This document shows positions 62,364 through 64,000 of a stretch of DNA of 64,000 bases, piece after piece. The DNA comes from an uncultured Oscillospiraceae bacterium. Its GTDB lineage: Bacteria; Bacillota; Clostridia; Oscillospirales; Ruminococcaceae. Below the pieces are notes generated by a model that was not told the DNA's origin, did not search any database, and worked only from the letters and a program-made list of their open reading frames with translations. The stretch is from NCBI GenBank assembly GCA_904384225.1, contig CAJFJV010000003.1, positions 1 to 64,000 of the forward strand, given 5' to 3'. Position 1 is the first letter of the stretch. Each line of letters opens with the position of its first letter. The position numbers and the translations under genes are program-made.

Positions 62364-64000
62364 TCAGAATAATCCGTCAATCACACCGTTTTCATCAACA
62401 TCAATACGCTCTGCAGCCGGTACTTTCGGCAATCCCGGCATTGTCATGATCGCACCCGTATACACAACAATAAACCGAGCGCCTGCGCTCACGCGAACAT
62501 CCTTAACCGTTATGGTAAACCCGCTTGGCGCTCCAAGCAGCTTTGGATCGTCTGAAAGCGAATACTGCGTTTTTGCTACACAGATCGGCAGTTTGTCCAT
62601 GCCGAGCGCTTCAATATCACGGATTGCTTTTTTCGCAGCAGAAGTATAGGCGACATGCCCTGCATGGTAAATTTTCTCAGCAACAATCTGGATTTTTTCT
62701 TCAATAGAAGAATCTGTATCATATATTGGCGCAAACCGTGTTGCTCCTTCATTTTTTTCAATTACATCGCATACCGTTTTCGCCAGCTCAATTCCACCGG
62801 CCCCGCCTTTTGCGAAAACATCGGAATAAGCATGAGGCGTTCCCTTTTGATCACAGTATGCGGAAACCAATGCAATTTCCGCCTCCGTATCCGTATCAAA
62901 GTGGTTCATTGCCACGACAACCGGCACACCATACAGGCGCATATTGTCAATATGCGCCCCCAAATTGGCTATACCGTTTTTCAAAGCATCCAGATTTTCT
63001 TCTGCAAGCTTTTCTTTCGGAACGCCGCCATTGTATTTTAGGGCGCGAATAGTTGCAACAATGACAATGCAAGACGGCTGAAAACCGCCAATGCGGCACT
63101 TTATATCTAAAAATTTTTCTGCTCCCAGATCGGATCCAAAGCCAGCTTCCGTAATGGTATAATCCGCTAATTTCAAGGCAAGCCGTGTTGCAATAATAGA
63201 ATTACACCCATGGGCAATATTTGCAAAAGGCCCGCCATGCATGATGACAGGTGTATTTTCTAATGTTTGCACTAAATTTGGTTTTAATGCATCCTTCAAT
63301 AAAGCTGCCATTGCCCCTTGCGCATGCAAATCTCTTGCAAATACCGGCCGGTTGTCATATGTATATCCTATGAGAATAGAAGCCAACCGATCTTTCAGAT
63401 CTTGCAAACCAGATGCCAAACACAAAATGGCCATAATTTCTGTCGCAACTGTTATCTGAAAGCCCTCTTCCCGTGGAACGCCGTTCATTTTTCCGCCTAA
63501 ACCAACGTTAATAAAACGCAGCGCACGGTCATTCATGTCAAGACAACGTTTGAATAAAATCCGTCTTGGATCAATTCCCAATGCGTTTCCCTGCTGCAAA
63601 TGATTATCAATCAAAGCGGACAGCAAGTTATTAGCAGAGGTAATAGCGTGCATATCGCCGGTAAAATGCAGATTGATATCCTCCATCGGGACGACCTGTG
63701 CATATCCGCCGCCGGCCGCTCCCCCTTTTATGCCAAAAACCGGTCCCAAAGACGGCTCACGCAAAGCAATGATCGCTTTCTTCCCGATTTGTTTCATCGC
63801 TTCACCCAGTCCGACCGAAGTTGTGGTTTTCCCTTCCCCAGCCGGCGTTGGATTAATCGCTGTAACCAAAATCAGTTTTCCGTCCGGACGGCCGGAAAGC
63901 GAGCGGTATAAAGCATGATCCAGCTTACATTTATACTTTCCGTACGGTTCAATATAAGATTCGTCAATTCCAAGCCCAGCTGCAATATCTGCTATCGGCT
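62364..64000 (-). CDS. fhs: formate-tetrahydrofolate ligase (partial)
   Basis: ATP-dependent formation of 10-formyl-tetrahydrofolate, an entry step of the Wood-Ljungdahl and one-carbon pathways. The visible ~545 residues include the N-terminal-side [19 protein letters not shown], the P-loop [30 protein letters not shown] and the C-terminal [17 protein letters not shown]. The reading frame continues past the right edge of the window; the start codon is outside. It is upstream of and on the same strand as the SEDS gene (38 nt). Confidence 0.97.
   Translation of the reverse strand, partial: PIADIAAGLGIDESYIEPYGKYKCKLDHALYRSLSGRPDGKLILVTAINPTPAGEGKTTTSVGLGEAMKQIGKKAIIALREPSLGPVFGIKGGAAGGGYAQVVPMEDINLHFTGDMHAITSANNLLSALIDNHLQQGNALGIDPRRILFKRCLDMNDRALRFINVGLGGKMNGVPREEGFQITVATEIMAILCLASGLQDLKDRLASILIGYTYDNRPVFARDLHAQGAMAALLKDALKPNLVQTLENTPVIMHGGPFANIAHGCNSIIATRLALKLADYTITEAGFGSDLGAEKFLDIKCRIGGFQPSCIVIVATIRALKYNGGVPKEKLAEENLDALKNGIANLGAHIDNMRLYGVPVVVAMNHFDTDTEAEIALVSAYCDQKGTPHAYSDVFAKGGAGGIELAKTVCDVIEKNEGATRFAPIYDTDSSIEEKIQIVAEKIYHAGHVAYTSAAKKAIRDIEALGMDKLPICVAKTQYSLSDDPKLLGAPSGFTITVKDVRVSAGARFIVVYTGAIMTMPGLPKVPAAERIDVDENGVIDGLF

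Noticed and set aside
1..64000. CRISPR array, rRNA operon, prophage, retron or toxin-antitoxin system
   Set aside because: No regularly spaced repeats, rRNA sequence, phage structural genes, reverse transcriptase or recognisable toxin pairs were found.

Overview
The window looks like chromosome of a spore-forming, anaerobic, low-to-mid GC Clostridia, most plausibly an Oscillospirales/Ruminococcaceae-type gut bacterium. The sporulation genes (sigG, yunB, and the Bacillus-like tepA-ylzJ-spoIIIE order), a complete Rnf complex (rnfCDGEAB), formate-tetrahydrofolate ligase, an ECF transporter core and classic sigma-A promoters with AGGAGG-type ribosome sites support this. The exact genus is an inference.

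Layout. 1-6.1 kb holds accessory metabolism: a PfkB sugar kinase, a metal-handling pair (HMA chaperone plus ZIP transporter) behind a palindromic operator, and a GH31 glycosidase divergent from an AraC regulator. 6.1-9.8 kb is an accessory strip behind a tRNA-Ala(CGC) gene. It contains an orphan promoter/operator/terminator unit, a methyltransferase with a leader peptide and mutually exclusive hairpins, a second AraC-type regulator, and three diverged direct repeats that each end in a terminator. 9.8-13.5 kb has a large MacB/FtsX-type ABC protein and a DUF3737 protein. 13.5-18.5 kb is the rnf operon, read leftward behind a strong promoter and a long, apparently folded leader. 19-32 kb is one leftward housekeeping run: ruvC-ruvA-ruvB-glmM-methyltransferase-ecfA1-ecfA2-ecfT-truA-DUF5711-cvpA-pgsA-clpE-FMN-binding lipoprotein, ending in a strong terminator. 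32-39.6 kb is leftward: tepA-ylzJ-ftsK-ygiQ-MBL-DUF3006, plus yunB. pyrB (with a PyrI-type zinc tail) and trx read rightward. 41-48.3 kb is leftward: sigG, engB, lon, a GNAT gene, a tiny membrane peptide and DUF1846; a 372-bp internally deleted IS3-type element sits upstream of sigG.

48.4-59.5 kb is again accessory: a transposase fragment joined to a decapitated paralogue of the 9.8-kb ABC permease, a zinc-ribbon protein with DUF1015, a zinc-ribbon/protein-kinase pair, a QueG-like protein with a trans-aconitate methyltransferase, a 417-aa protein of unknown family, and an SOS-box-controlled radical SAM/TIGR03915 DNA-repair pair. 59.5-64 kb is leftward housekeeping: fhs (cut by the window edge), an FtsW/RodA protein, rsmD, coaD and a coiled-coil protein.

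How the parts work together. Rnf would couple ferredoxin oxidation to NAD+ reduction and ion pumping; the nearby FMN-binding lipoprotein could be a related redox carrier. The ruv/glmM/ecf/pgsA run is ordinary growth machinery. The points most worth a second look are the folded rnf leader, the leader-peptide switch in front of the methyltransferase, the orphan small-RNA unit next to tRNA-Ala, the PyrB-PyrI zinc fusion, the SOS-controlled radical SAM pair and the kinase/zinc-ribbon pair. No CRISPR array, rRNA gene, prophage or obvious new defence system was seen.
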